Source: Collinsella sp. TF06-26
GTDB taxonomy: Bacteria; Actinomycetota; Coriobacteriia; Coriobacteriales; Coriobacteriaceae
Assembly (NCBI RefSeq): GCF_002232035.1
Contig: NZ_NKXR01000003.1
Coordinates: forward strand, 124,001 to 188,000
Direction of reading: 5' to 3'
Length of the DNA: 64,000 nt
The translations under genes and the position numbers were made by a program. The notes under the pieces were generated by a model that was not told where the DNA came from, made no database searches, and was given only the letters and a program-made list of their open reading frames with translations. Below are positions 24,720 to 33,034 of the stretch, in pieces (the stretch's first letter is position 1; each line of letters begins with the position of its first letter).

Positions 24720-25886
24720 TTAAGCGGTGAAGGGGTGAATCGTCACGCCCTTAACCACGCGGTTGACCGTGCCGGTGGGGCTCGGCGTATCGGGCGTGTT
24801 GCCCACGCGCACGGAGTTGAGCAGGCTGATAGCCTGGGCAAACATCACGAACGGCAGGGCAAGGTAGCCCTCGGGAAGTGCCTCGTAGCCCTTAAAGGTG
24901 AAGGACTCGCCCTCATAGACGGTGGCACCTTCCTGCTGAACGGCGATGGTGTGCTGAGCGATCTCGTCGCCACCGATCTCGTTGAGGATGTCGATATCGT
25001 ACTGACGGGCGTAGGCATCGTTGTTGACGAACACGAACACGAGGGTCTTGTCGTCGACGAAGGACTTGGGTCCGTGACGATAACCCATAGAGGTGTCGTA
25101 GGAAGTAGCGACCAGACCGTGAGCGAGCTCGAGGATCTTGAGCTGGCTCTCCTGGGCAAGGCCACCGAAGGAGCCTGAACCCAAGTAGGTCACGCGGTTG
25201 AAGTCGCCAGCCAGGTAATCGGCAACCTCGGACTCGCGAGCGATGACCTCCTCGCCCATCTTGGCGATGGTCTCGACCCACTCGGCCTTCTGCTCGTCAG
25301 AGGCAGTGTCGAAAATAAGGGTGGAGAGCAGGGTCATGCAGGAATAAGAACCGGTCATGGCGAAGCCCTTGTCGTTGGCGCGCGGGATGAGCAGCGTCAG
25401 CGCATTGGGGTCATCAGCGGACTCGACAGCGAGCTTGCCCTCGGGAGCGCAGGTGATGTTGAGGAACTTGACGTTGTGGACGAGCTCCTTGGCAACGGCG
25501 ACGGCGGCAAGGCTCTCGGGGCTGTTGCCAGAGCGGGCAAAGGAAACCACGAGCGTGGGATCCTCGGCGCGCAGGAAGTCGCGCGGGGCGCTCACGATAT
25601 CGGTCGTGGCGATGGGCTTAAAGTCGTAGAGATCAGTGTTGCCAGCGTGACGCAGGTACGGGGCGCAGGTATCGCCAACATAGTCGGACGTACCGGCACC
25701 GGTGAAGACAACGGACAGACGGCCCTCGCCCATAGCGCGAGCCTCAGCCAGAAAGGCCTCGATGGCCTCCTTGTTCTCGCGATAGATGTTGAGCGTATCA
25801 CGCCAAAGCTCGGGCTGCTGAGCAATCTCGGCCGTGGTGATCTGGGCGCCGAGCTCGGTGAGCTCCTCGACACTCTTCTCGAACAT
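24720..25886 (-). CDS. agaS: SIS-domain sugar isomerase/deaminase, AgaS family
   Basis: A cytoplasmic protein of 388 residues with two SIS domains (VVFTGAGTSDYVGD and YLGSGSFGGLAQES regions) and the phosphosugar-contacting SFARSGNSPES loop. AgaS proteins convert galactosamine 6-phosphate to tagatose 6-phosphate with ammonia release, which would feed LacC copy 2. A TGGTAGTAACCA operator lies about 60 bp upstream, linking it to the GntR regulator and the mannose-family PTS. GlmS-like activity is unlikely since the glutaminase domain is absent. Confidence 0.88.
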   Translation of the reverse strand: MFEKSVEELTELGAQITTAEIAQQPELWRDTLNIYRENKEAIEAFLAEARAMGEGRLSVVFTGAGTSDYVGDTCAPYLRHAGNTDLYDFKPIATTDIVSAPRDFLRAEDPTLVVSFARSGNSPESLAAVAVAKELVHNVKFLNITCAPEGKLAVESADDPNALTLLIPRANDKGFAMTGSYSCMTLLSTLIFDTASDEQKAEWVETIAKMGEEVIARESEVADYLAGDFNRVTYLGSGSFGGLAQESQLKILELAHGLVATSYDTSMGYRHGPKSFVDDKTLVFVFVNNDAYARQYDIDILNEIGGDEIAQHTIAVQQEGATVYEGESFTFKGYEALPEGYLALPFVMFAQAISLLNSVRVGNTPDTPSPTGTVNRVVKGVTIHPFTA

Positions 25887-25945
25887 TTCTAATACCTCTC
25901 TCTAGAAGTAATCCTCTGACGTGCAATTATACACTTCGGTTGGTT

Positions 25946-25963
25946 ATCTGGTAGTAACCAGTT
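25946..25963 (-). promoter_or_regulatory. GntR/HutC operator upstream of agaS
   Basis: ATCTGGTAGTAACCAGTT is a near-perfect palindrome of the TGGT-N4-ACCA type used by HutC-subfamily GntR regulators. It recurs at 30239-30255. Confidence 0.75.
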
Positions 25964-26000
25964 AAATGCAAAGAATCACCATATGGAAACGATGCGGACA

Positions 26001-26732
26001 CTAGTTGCTACGCTGGTGGTAAACCTTGTATTTAAACTGATCGGCACGAGCAACCGAGAGTGTATACTCCACAACCTCGTTTGACTCGTTATACGTAGTC
26101 CTGACCAAATCGAGCACAGGCGAGCCCTCGACAATTCCCAAAAGGTGGGCGTCGGTGGGACGGGCTATGCTCGCATAGAACTCCTCTTCGGCCACGCGTA
26201 TCTTTTGCTGAAAGTCTTGCTCAATCACATCGTAAAGCGGCTTACGCTCCAGCAGCGGTCGCTTTAGGGACAGAAATTGACGAACCGGTAGATAGCTACG
26301 TTCGACCATCATGGGCATGTTGTCGGCAGAACGAAGGCGCTTGAGCTTAAAAATGCGATCACCGATACGTAATCCCATATGCTCGGCCAGATTCTTATCG
26401 GCCTCCATCTCGCAAAAATCGAGAATCGTGGTCTCGGGGTCGCGACCCATCGCGCGCATCTGCTCGGTAAAGCTGTAGGACTGCATAAGATTGGTTGCCT
26501 TTGCCGAACGGTCGGTCACAAAGGTACCGCGACCGTGCTGCCGAACCACCAGTCCTAAACGCTCCAGTTCCTGCAGAGCCAGGCGTACCGTAGTGCGCGA
26601 GAGACCATAGCGCTCCGAAAGCTCGCGTTCGGAAGGAATCATGTCACCGGCGCGATATTCATGGTCAATCTTTTCGGTCAGAATATCGACCAGCTGATCG
26701 TACAGCGGTTGCTTACGCGCTCCGATCGCCAT
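26001..26732 (-). CDS. GntR-family (HutC) regulator of the amino-sugar genes
   Basis: A 243-residue regulator with winged helix (PSERELSERYGLSRTTVRLALQELE) and a C-terminal UTRA ligand domain, as in NagR/DasR/AgaR. It lies between agaS and the mannose-family PTS operon. Matching TGGTAGTAACCA operators precede both, so it probably represses them until a phosphorylated amino sugar binds. Its own 5' region has no obvious copy. Confidence 0.87.
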   Translation of the reverse strand: MAIGARKQPLYDQLVDILTEKIDHEYRAGDMIPSERELSERYGLSRTTVRLALQELERLGLVVRQHGRGTFVTDRSAKATNLMQSYSFTEQMRAMGRDPETTILDFCEMEADKNLAEHMGLRIGDRIFKLKRLRSADNMPMMVERSYLPVRQFLSLKRPLLERKPLYDVIEQDFQQKIRVAEEEFYASIARPTDAHLLGIVEGSPVLDLVRTTYNESNEVVEYTLSVARADQFKYKVYHQRSN

Positions 26733-26816
26733 CCTATCCTCCCTTTTGCTCGAATTCGGCTAACCACCTAGGGTGTTATACATTATCTGTCTGCCACACC
26801 CGAATCAACAAGAAAA

Positions 26817-26852
26817 CAAAAGCCGCGCGCTCTTTCGAGCACGCGGCTTTTA
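26817..26852 (-). terminator. Terminator of the mannose-family PTS operon
   Basis: AGCCGCG/CGCGGCT stem with inner pairing GCTC-TTTC-GAGC, followed by TTTTGTTTTC on the minus strand. Confidence 0.8.
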
Positions 26853-26917
26853 ACATACACATGGCTTAAGGGGTCGGGGTGTGAGCCGCGTAGGGACACA
26901 CCCCTCAAGCTAGAGCC

Positions 26918-28000
26918 TTACCAGATGCTCGGCCAGAGACCAAGCGGGCCAGCGCCCAGGATGCCCAGGACGAAGAGCAGCAGAATGCCCTTGGTCGGGG
27001 TCCAGCTGTGCTTAGCGAACATGTAGTAAAGCAGCAGCGTAAGCATAAGCGGGACGAGCTTCGGGACGATGGTGTTGAGGGTGTCGGCAACAGAGAAGTT
27101 GACCGGATCCTCGGTGACGGTAGCGTAGGTCACGGACTCCATGCCGTTGCCCAGATCGGCGACGCCGCACTTGACCTCGTTGCCGTCGGCATCGACGGCG
27201 GTGAGGGCGTTGCCGTCCTCATCGGTCATGGCGATGGTACCGGCCTCAGCGGTCTCGGTATCGATGCCCTCCATACCGGTGAAGTTCTCGGCCTCCTTCT
27301 CGGAGACGATCACGGTAGTAGGGGCAAGGCCACGGGTGGTGCCGTTGGGGATCTGGAGGTTGATCTGGGTGCCACCCATGGTGACGACCAGGCAACCGAC
27401 GACGAAGACGCCCATGATGGAAGCGGCACGCGTGAAGGCCTGCATGTTGGCGGTCAGAGCGTCAATAGCGCTGGTGCCAAGCTTGTAGGACCAGTTCATG
27501 AGCCAGAAGCGCAGTGCGAACTGGACGACGTTGAAGATCACCAGGAAGATGATCGGCGCAGCGGCGTTGCCGTTGATGGCCATGTTGGAGGTGATGCCGG
27601 CCGTGATAGGCACGAGCGTCAGCCAGAACAGGGCGTCACCGATACCACCGAGCGGGCCCATTGCGGCGACGCGGACGGCGCGGATCGTGGGGATGTCAAC
27701 CTTGTTCTGCTCGAGCGAAAGCACGATGCCCATAACAAAGGTGACAAGGAACGGGTGGGTGTTGAAGAACTCCAGGTTGTGGCTCATGGAAGCCGCGAGG
27801 TCGTTCTTGTTGGTGTGGATCTTCTCCAGACCGGGGATGATGGAGTAGAGCCAGCCAGCGGCCTGCATACGCTCGTAGTTGAACGAGGCCTGCAGGAAGC
27901 AGGAGCGCCAAGCCATCTTGTTGAGGGTCTTCTGGTCGAGCTGCGGAGCAGGAGTGAGATCCTCGTAGTGCTCCGGGATTACATACTCATTAGATGCCAT
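26918..28000 (-). CDS. PTS mannose/sorbose-family IID component with an acidic insertion
   Basis: A membrane subunit of the mannose-family permease, about 360 residues against the usual 270-300. The family core is clear: MAWRSCFLQASFNYERMQ at the N-terminus, GPLGGIGDALFW, and the C-terminal membrane segments ending GPLGLWPSIW. The extra 60-80 residues lie between NLQIPNGTT and NFSVADTLN, rich in Asp, Glu and Gly, in the region usually exposed outside the bilayer. It overlaps the IIC gene by 11 bp. The start at 28000 follows GGAGGTGA. The neighbours point to GalNAc or galactosamine as substrate, but this is inferred. Confidence 0.9.
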   Translation of the reverse strand: MASNEYVIPEHYEDLTPAPQLDQKTLNKMAWRSCFLQASFNYERMQAAGWLYSIIPGLEKIHTNKNDLAASMSHNLEFFNTHPFLVTFVMGIVLSLEQNKVDIPTIRAVRVAAMGPLGGIGDALFWLTLVPITAGITSNMAINGNAAAPIIFLVIFNVVQFALRFWLMNWSYKLGTSAIDALTANMQAFTRAASIMGVFVVGCLVVTMGGTQINLQIPNGTTRGLAPTTVIVSEKEAENFTGMEGIDTETAEAGTIAMTDEDGNALTAVDADGNEVKCGVADLGNGMESVTYATVTEDPVNFSVADTLNTIVPKLVPLMLTLLLYYMFAKHSWTPTKGILLLFVLGILGAGPLGLWPSIW

Positions 28001-28790
28001 CTTCGAAGTCACCTCCGTCAGAAACAGCTGCACCCTTCAGCTCGGTCTGCTGCTGGAAGTCCCAGAAGGCGATGCCGAAGCCGATGAGAGCGAGGATGAG
28101 CAGAGCAGGGGTTGCCAGAGAATCGTTGGCAACGGTGATGAGCGCGAGGCCAAAGCCCATGAGGAAGAAGCCCCACATATCGCGGTTCATCATAACCTTG
28201 AGTAGGACGGCGAAGCCGACGAAGCGCATCATGCCGCCTGCAGCGGAAAGACCGGTCTGCAGCCAAGTCGGGATGGCGGAAGCGATGGTCTGACCGATGG
28301 TGGCGCCAGCGATGAAGAACAGGGTGACGACGACGGCGAAGATCAGGCCGAGCAGAGCCATGGCGAAGTAGTTCAGACGCTCGATACCCTTGGTGTCAGC
28401 GTTGTGAGCCATGTTGTCCGCGGAGGACATGAGCGGCGACATAAGCGTGAAGACCAGGGTAACGCCGAGCTGACCAAGCAGAGCGAACGGAATGGCAAGG
28501 CCGACTGCCGCGTTGGGCTCGAGGCCCGTGGCGATAGCGAGAATGGCTGCCATGATGCCGCCAATGACGGCGTTAGGCGGCTGAGCGCCTCCGATCGGCA
28601 TGTTGCCGATCGTCATGAGCTGATAAGTACCACCCACGAGAAGACCGGTGTTGAGGTCGCCAAGGATAAGACCGATGACGGCGCCGGTGACGATGGGCTG
28701 ATAGAGAGACTCGAGGAAGTTGAACTGGTCGATTGCCGCGACGAACGTGACGATGAAGACCAGAGCGACCTGGATGATCGAGTATTCCAT
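27990..28790 (-). CDS. PTS mannose/sorbose-family IIC component
   Basis: A 266-residue membrane channel subunit. The N-terminal helix FIVTFVAAIDQFNFLESLYQPIVTGAV and the conserved GGTYQLMTIGNMPIGGAQPPN signature are typical. AAAGGAGGAGCAAG precedes the ATG. It forms the translocator with the IID that overlaps it. Confidence 0.92.
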   Translation of the reverse strand: MEYSIIQVALVFIVTFVAAIDQFNFLESLYQPIVTGAVIGLILGDLNTGLLVGGTYQLMTIGNMPIGGAQPPNAVIGGIMAAILAIATGLEPNAAVGLAIPFALLGQLGVTLVFTLMSPLMSSADNMAHNADTKGIERLNYFAMALLGLIFAVVVTLFFIAGATIGQTIASAIPTWLQTGLSAAGGMMRFVGFAVLLKVMMNRDMWGFFLMGFGLALITVANDSLATPALLILALIGFGIAFWDFQQQTELKGAAVSDGGDFEDGI

Positions 28791-28880
28791 CTTGCTCCTC
28801 CTTTCAAAATGTATGTACGCACTTTGGATTTCACGTACAGAATGTCAGGGTTTCATTCCTGACAGCGTGGATCATGAGGA

Positions 28881-29363
28881 TTACGAGAAGAGCTTGCTCG
28901 TGTCCTCAACAGGCGTGCTCGGAACGCGCCTGATCTCCAACTCCACCCCCAATTCCTGCAGCTCTTTAAACGCAGCGACATCCTCGTCGTTAACTGCGAC
29001 GGAGGTGGCGACTTGGCGCTTTCCTTCCGACATGTGCATGTTGCCGATGTTTACCTTCTTTATAGGCACACCGCCCTTGACGAGCGTAAGCACGTCTTCC
29101 GGTGTTTCGGCCACGATGAAGATCTTCTGGCGCGGGCTCGCCTTGCCAATGACGTCGATGGTCTTCTGCAGGGAGAAGAAACGCGTAGCGACGCCGGCGG
29201 GAGCGGCCATCTTCATGAGGTTCTGGCGCATGGTGTTGGTCGACACATCGTCGTTGGCGACGAGGATGAGGTTGGAGCCCAGGGTGGAGTTCCACTGGGT
29301 AGCGACCTGACCATGGACCAGTCGGTTATCGATGCGGGTAAGAAGAATGTTGGGTTCTGCCAT
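28881..29363 (-). CDS. PTS mannose/sorbose-family IIB component
   Basis: A 160-residue cytoplasmic phosphocarrier. The phosphorylated His17 sits in LLTRIDNRLVHGQVATQW. It receives phosphate from the IIA at 29681-30124 and passes it to the sugar bound by IIC-IID. The protein at 18015-18497 is a relative with tyrosine at this position. Confidence 0.93.
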   Translation of the reverse strand: MAEPNILLTRIDNRLVHGQVATQWNSTLGSNLILVANDDVSTNTMRQNLMKMAAPAGVATRFFSLQKTIDVIGKASPRQKIFIVAETPEDVLTLVKGGVPIKKVNIGNMHMSEGKRQVATSVAVNDEDVAAFKELQELGVELEIRRVPSTPVEDTSKLFS

Positions 29364-29399
29364 GTTGATCAGCTTCCTTTCGTTATTTGCTGACGACAG

Positions 29400-29681
29400 T
29401 TACTTGATCTCCTGAATCGCGTAACGCGAAACATCTACGACGGCACCGGATCGGACTTTGATCTGGACCTTTTCGCCTTCGATGCCCTTGACGGTTCCGT
29501 AGATACCACCGGCGAAAAGAACCTCCTGACCCGGCTTGAGCTCGGTGTGCAGCTCCTTGAAGTACTTCTGCTTTTTCTTCATGTTGATTTGCGACCAGAT
29601 GGTGTAAATCAAGCCCATGACGACAAGCAGGCCTAAAAGGGCAACCGAGGAGCTCAGGACGTTGGCTCCGAAATCGGCCAT
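29400..29681 (-). CDS. YajC-family small membrane protein within the PTS operon
   Basis: A 93-residue protein with one N-terminal membrane helix (SSSVALLGLLVVMGLIYTIW) and a basic YajC domain (KKKQKYFKELHTELKPGQEV, then VLFAGGIYGTVKGIEGEKVQIKV). Canonical YajC assists SecDF, but this copy overlaps the IIA gene by one base and precedes IIB, so it is built into the PTS operon. It may help insert or assemble the permease; that role is inferred from position. Confidence 0.85.
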   Translation of the reverse strand: MADFGANVLSSSVALLGLLVVMGLIYTIWSQINMKKKQKYFKELHTELKPGQEVLFAGGIYGTVKGIEGEKVQIKVRSGAVVDVSRYAIQEIK

Positions 29682-30124
29682 TAGATGCCGTCCTCGTCGC
29701 CGAAGATATCCTCTTCCTCGGAGCCGGCAACGGATGCGACCGTCTGGGCGGTGATGCCCGTCTGGCCAACGGTCACGGCCTGCTCGCCAAGCTCGGCGAG
29801 CGTGGCGTTGCCGCGGAGGAACAGAAGCTCAATAACCATGGGAAGGTTAGTTCCAGTCAGAATCTCGACGTTGTCGACATCCTGGGCAATCATCATTGCC
29901 TGGTTGAACGGGGTACCACCAAGCAGGTCGGTAAAGACGAGCACGCCATCGCACTCCTCGCGCATGGCGGTAATAGCGGCGCGGAGATCCTCACCGTAGG
30001 AAGCAGCCTGGTCGCCCTCAAAAGGAACGACGGTAAAAGCGGGCTGGTCGCCAGCGACCATAGCGATAGCGCTTGCGAGGCCGGGTGCGAACTGTCCATG
30101 ACCGGTAAGAATAAAGCCAACCAT
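29681..30124 (-). CDS. PTS mannose-family IIA component
   Basis: A 147-residue IIA with phospho-His9 in FILTGHGQFAPG and the conserved VFTDLLGGTPFNQA segment. It is the first gene of IIA-yajC-IIB-IIC-IID. The C-terminus ends with an acidic tail (GSEEEDIFGDEDG). It is preceded by a TGGTAGTAACCA operator and two 21-bp-period repeats. Confidence 0.92.
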   Translation of the reverse strand: MVGFILTGHGQFAPGLASAIAMVAGDQPAFTVVPFEGDQAASYGEDLRAAITAMREECDGVLVFTDLLGGTPFNQAMMIAQDVDNVEILTGTNLPMVIELLFLRGNATLAELGEQAVTVGQTGITAQTVASVAGSEEEDIFGDEDGI

Positions 30125-30238
30125 TCAAATTTCCCTTCCGAAGGTGTGTACGATCTGAGTCCGATGATGTTCGGAAGCCAACGGGCAATCGCCCTTAAAG
30201 CTTCTTGGAAAGCGTTCTTTGAGAACCAGTGGTCTCTC

Positions 30239-30255
30239 AACTGGTAGTAACCACG
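30239..30255 (-). promoter_or_regulatory. GntR/HutC operator upstream of the mannose-family PTS
   Basis: AACTGGTAGTAACCACG shares CTGGTAGTAACC with the agaS operator. It lies about 115 bp upstream of the IIA start. Confidence 0.75.
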
Positions 30256-30328
30256 TGACGTGTTGTTGTCACTATATCACCACAGAAGAGGTTGCTTTCG
30301 TTGATTCATACAGTAAAACGTTTTTGCA

Positions 30329-30357
30329 CCGTTCACGGCGAAAAATCGACCGTTTAC
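30329..30357 (-). promoter_or_regulatory. 21-bp-period direct repeat, mannose-family PTS site 1
   Basis: CCGTTCAC at 30329 and CCGTTTAC at 30350 are 21 bp apart. The spacer is very similar to that at 7270-7297. Confidence 0.6.
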
Positions 30358-30519
30358 CGCTCATTAACACTTCTACCTGCGGTTTTGAAACCCTTTCGAA
30401 ATGCTTTGGCAAAAGATCGGATCTTTTTCTGTGTCTAAACAACGTAGGGCGGCTAAAAATAGCATGTAGAAAAATTGCAGGTCATTGTGAAGATATGTGA
30501 ATTGGTCTTTTTGACTTAA

Positions 30520-30538
30520 TACCAGTTAGAACCAGTTT
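30520..30538 (-). promoter_or_regulatory. Possible second GntR operator
   Basis: On the minus strand it reads AAACTGGTTCTAACTGGTA, two CTGGT half-sites. It may be a weaker or tandem version of the 30239 site. Otherwise the 702-bp gap from 30125 to 30826 holds only regulatory DNA as far as I can see. Confidence 0.4.
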
Positions 30539-30549
30539 AGAAATTATCG

Positions 30550-30578
30550 GTGAACGGTAGTTTTCGACCGCTCAGCGG
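30550..30578 (-). promoter_or_regulatory. 21-bp-period direct repeat, mannose-family PTS site 2
   Basis: On the minus strand CCGTTCAC and CCGCTGAG are 21 bp apart. It is 220 bp from site 1 and in the opposite orientation. It might serve the PTS operon or the divergent DUF2975 gene. Confidence 0.5.
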
Positions 30579-30826
30579 TTATTTCCAATCGTTTGCAGCT
30601 CCTTTTCCATATGAATTAGGGAGACCCGATGAAGCACTTGCGCGGTTGCGGGAAATTTCGATACTCGTCCATCCCCCACGTGCCAAACTCTCACTCCCTA
30701 AATATGCCATAAGCTCTCGCTATTCGTCTTACAAACATAACTTACTCTAATCTGTAATTGTTTATCGTTTATCATTAAGTATGTTATAAGATTTAAATAT
30801 CATCCTAGACATTGGTTGGAGGAGCT

Positions 30827-31465
30827 ATGATCCGCTGGAACGTATCCAAATCGAATGAACCCATCAACCGCGAACAGGCAATAGCCGATCTGAGGAAGCT
30901 CGCTCACATCTGCAAATGGGCCACAATCTGCACCGCCGTAGCGCTCGCTCTGGGACTCCTCGCAGTCATTGCAATCGAGCTTCTACTCATATTGCCTAGC
31001 CTCTCCCAAGGGTTCTGCCTCCAATCCGTAGAGCTTAATGCCGGCGAAGGGCCATCTCTCGCTCTCGTCGGCGCCAATGAACAGACCCCTCTTATGCTTG
31101 TCGCGCACGACGGTCATACTGCCATAGGGAGCGCCATGATGACATGCCTTGCGCTTGCCATTGTGCTAAGCGCATACAGGTTTTTCTCCGCCATTGAAAA
31201 GGCGGGCAGGCCCTTTGACCTCGAATGCATCCGCATACTACGTCAAGTAGGACATTTGTTCCTTATTGGCGGCGTTGCTGTGAAGCTTCTTGGTGCCATA
31301 GTCACGGGGCTGATACTCTCAGGATTTGGCGGCAACTTTACGGATGCGCTTGGCGGCCAGCACCTCGACCTCTCTATGGTCTTTGCAGGCCTGATTATTA
31401 GCCTGATTGCCAGCGTCTTCCAGTACGGGTGTATCCTGCAAATACAAGATGACGAGTTGCTCTAG
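30827..31465 (+). CDS. DUF2975-type membrane protein
   Basis: About 212 residues with four predicted membrane segments: near 29-56, 101-119, 145-170 and 185-205. This arrangement, followed nine bases later by a short Xre-type regulator, is the usual DUF2975/YozG-like pair. TTGGAGGAGCT supports the start at 30827. The function of the family is not known; a membrane sensor or modulator for the adjacent DNA-binding protein is plausible. Confidence 0.75.
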   Translation: MIRWNVSKSNEPINREQAIADLRKLAHICKWATICTAVALALGLLAVIAIELLLILPSLSQGFCLQSVELNAGEGPSLALVGANEQTPLMLVAHDGHTAIGSAMMTCLALAIVLSAYRFFSAIEKAGRPFDLECIRILRQVGHLFLIGGVAVKLLGAIVTGLILSGFGGNFTDALGGQHLDLSMVFAGLIISLIASVFQYGCILQIQDDELL

Positions 31466-31474
31466 GGGGAATCC

Positions 31475-31714
31475 ATGATTATTCTGCGGCTCGACCGCAT
31501 GCTCGCCGAACGCAAGATCTCATCCAAAGAGCTTGCGGAACGCGTGGGCATCTCCCAGGTCAATATGTCGCGCATCAAGACGGGCAAGGTTTCTGCCGTG
31601 CGCTTTTCAACTCTTGACGCGATATGCCGGGCACTCGACTGCCAACCGGGCGATGTACTGGAATATATATCCGACGATGAAGCCGATAGCCTTTTTGGAC
31701 TTAAAGATGAATAG
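31475..31714 (+). CDS. Small Cro/C1-type (Xre) regulator
   Basis: A 79-residue helix-turn-helix protein: LDRMLAERKISSKELAERVG, then ISQVNMSRIKTGKVSAVRFS and LDAICRALDCQPGDVLEY. It is of the YozG/DUF2975-partner type, co-transcribed with the membrane gene just upstream. Confidence 0.88.
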   Translation: MIILRLDRMLAERKISSKELAERVGISQVNMSRIKTGKVSAVRFSTLDAICRALDCQPGDVLEYISDDEADSLFGLKDE

Positions 31715-31752
31715 CCATAATTAAGCCGCCAATCACGCCCTCAACGCAAATT

Positions 31753-31781
31753 GCCCGCCAGAACGACGCGTTCTAGCGGGC
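31753..31781 (-). terminator. Terminator of the SurA-like gene
   Basis: GCCCGCCAGAACG pairs with CGTTCTAGCGGGC, a strong stem with a 3-nt loop. The T-run is poor on the minus strand. It may end both convergent genes. Confidence 0.6.
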
Positions 31782-31825
31782 TCAATCAGATATTTCGACT
31801 TCGCGCTCGAAAGCTCAGGCAGATC

Positions 31826-32908
31826 TTACGCAAACAGGCCGTAGATGCTGATGTTGGCCTTGGCGTACAGGCCGTTGGCATACTCAGTCCACTTGGAGCT
31901 GGCGCTCGAAGCCTGCGAAGAATACTGCTGGTAAGCGGTGTAATAGGCGGTCATGGCCTGCTTATAGGTGGCGCTATCGGCGGTAAAGGCATCGTTAGCG
32001 AAGGCCTTAGCGTAGGTGCTGTTCTCGTCCTTCCAGGTGCCCTTCGAGCTATCCCACTCGTCACCGGCAAGGTTGATGATGTAATCGGCGTAATCCTTGC
32101 TCGCGGTGTCCTCGTTGCCGTCAGAAGGCTCGGTCGGAGCGGTCGACATGCTCGCGGAAGCATCGCCCACCTTCTTCTTGTAGAGCTTCTGCAGCGTCGC
32201 GGACTGACGGACGATCTGCTTGGCCTGGTCCTTGGACACGCCATACTGCTTGGCCATGGTGTCGTAGTCCGAGGTGCCGATAGAATCCTCGGCGTACTTC
32301 TTCATCTCCTTAGAGGAGACGGTAATGCCCTCGTCCTCAGCAGCATCGAGCAGAATCTTGTTGCGCACGTAAGACAGGATGACGTCGGCAGAGGGGGCGG
32401 TGTAGTTGCCGTTGCTATCCTTGACGGTATCGAGGCTGTACTGGCTCTCAATGGCCTCGCGCGCGGTGATGTCGCTCTTCTCGCCGTTATAACTATAGCT
32501 TGCCACGGTCGAATCGAGCTGGTCCTCGGTCAGGGTCGACGAACCGACACCCTTGCCGCCAAAGCCGCCATTGCCAATAAAGAAGCCGACCACCGCAGCG
32601 ATCACGACTGCAACCACAAAGGCGGCAATCATCGTCTTCTTGTGCTTGGATGCGTGGTCGTCCGCGTCGGAGTCGTCCTCGTCCTGCTCCTCGGGCATGA
32701 GGTTCTCGTCGGCGGCGTCCGCGGCGATCTTTGCCTCCAGGCGAGCATCCTCCTCCTCGGCCGTCGTGCCGGCGGCAATGTGCTCGGCAGACGTGCCGGC
32801 GACCAGGTCGATCTTCTCGTCCTCGTCACCGTCGGGGCCTTCGCCGCGCTCGATGATCTGGATACCGTCGATCTCGTCCTTCTCGTCCTTCTTTTGAATC
32901 AGACCCAT
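31826..32908 (-). CDS. Membrane-anchored SurA-N-like foldase/chaperone
   Basis: 360 residues. A very acidic cytoplasmic N-terminus (about 1-88) leads to a membrane helix near 92-112 (MIAAFVVAVVIAAVVGFFIG). An extracytoplasmic domain with SurA-N features follows: LTEDQLDSTV…, SYVRNKILLDAAEDEGITVS, YGVSKDQAKQIVRQSATLQK. No PPIase parvulin motif is evident, so it may act as a chaperone only. It is separated from icd by a terminator. Confidence 0.75.
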   Translation of the reverse strand: MGLIQKKDEKDEIDGIQIIERGEGPDGDEDEKIDLVAGTSAEHIAAGTTAEEEDARLEAKIAADAADENLMPEEQDEDDSDADDHASKHKKTMIAAFVVAVVIAAVVGFFIGNGGFGGKGVGSSTLTEDQLDSTVASYSYNGEKSDITAREAIESQYSLDTVKDSNGNYTAPSADVILSYVRNKILLDAAEDEGITVSSKEMKKYAEDSIGTSDYDTMAKQYGVSKDQAKQIVRQSATLQKLYKKKVGDASASMSTAPTEPSDGNEDTASKDYADYIINLAGDEWDSSKGTWKDENSTYAKAFANDAFTADSATYKQAMTAYYTAYQQYSSQASSASSKWTEYANGLYAKANISIYGLFA

Positions 32909-32945
32909 ATCAATTACTCCTTGTTAGGAAACATAGTCCCCAATA

Positions 32946-32976
32946 GAATACGCCCGACGAGGCGCCGGGCGTATTC
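32946..32976 (-). terminator. Terminator of the icd operon
   Basis: GAATACGCCCG/CGGGCGTATTC, an 11-bp perfect stem between icd and the SurA-like gene. The T-run is weak. Confidence 0.6.
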
Positions 32977-33034
32977 ATTCTTAGGTTATACGCAAACACT
33001 TAAGTACTATTTAGGCGTTTGCAGCGTGCGTGCC

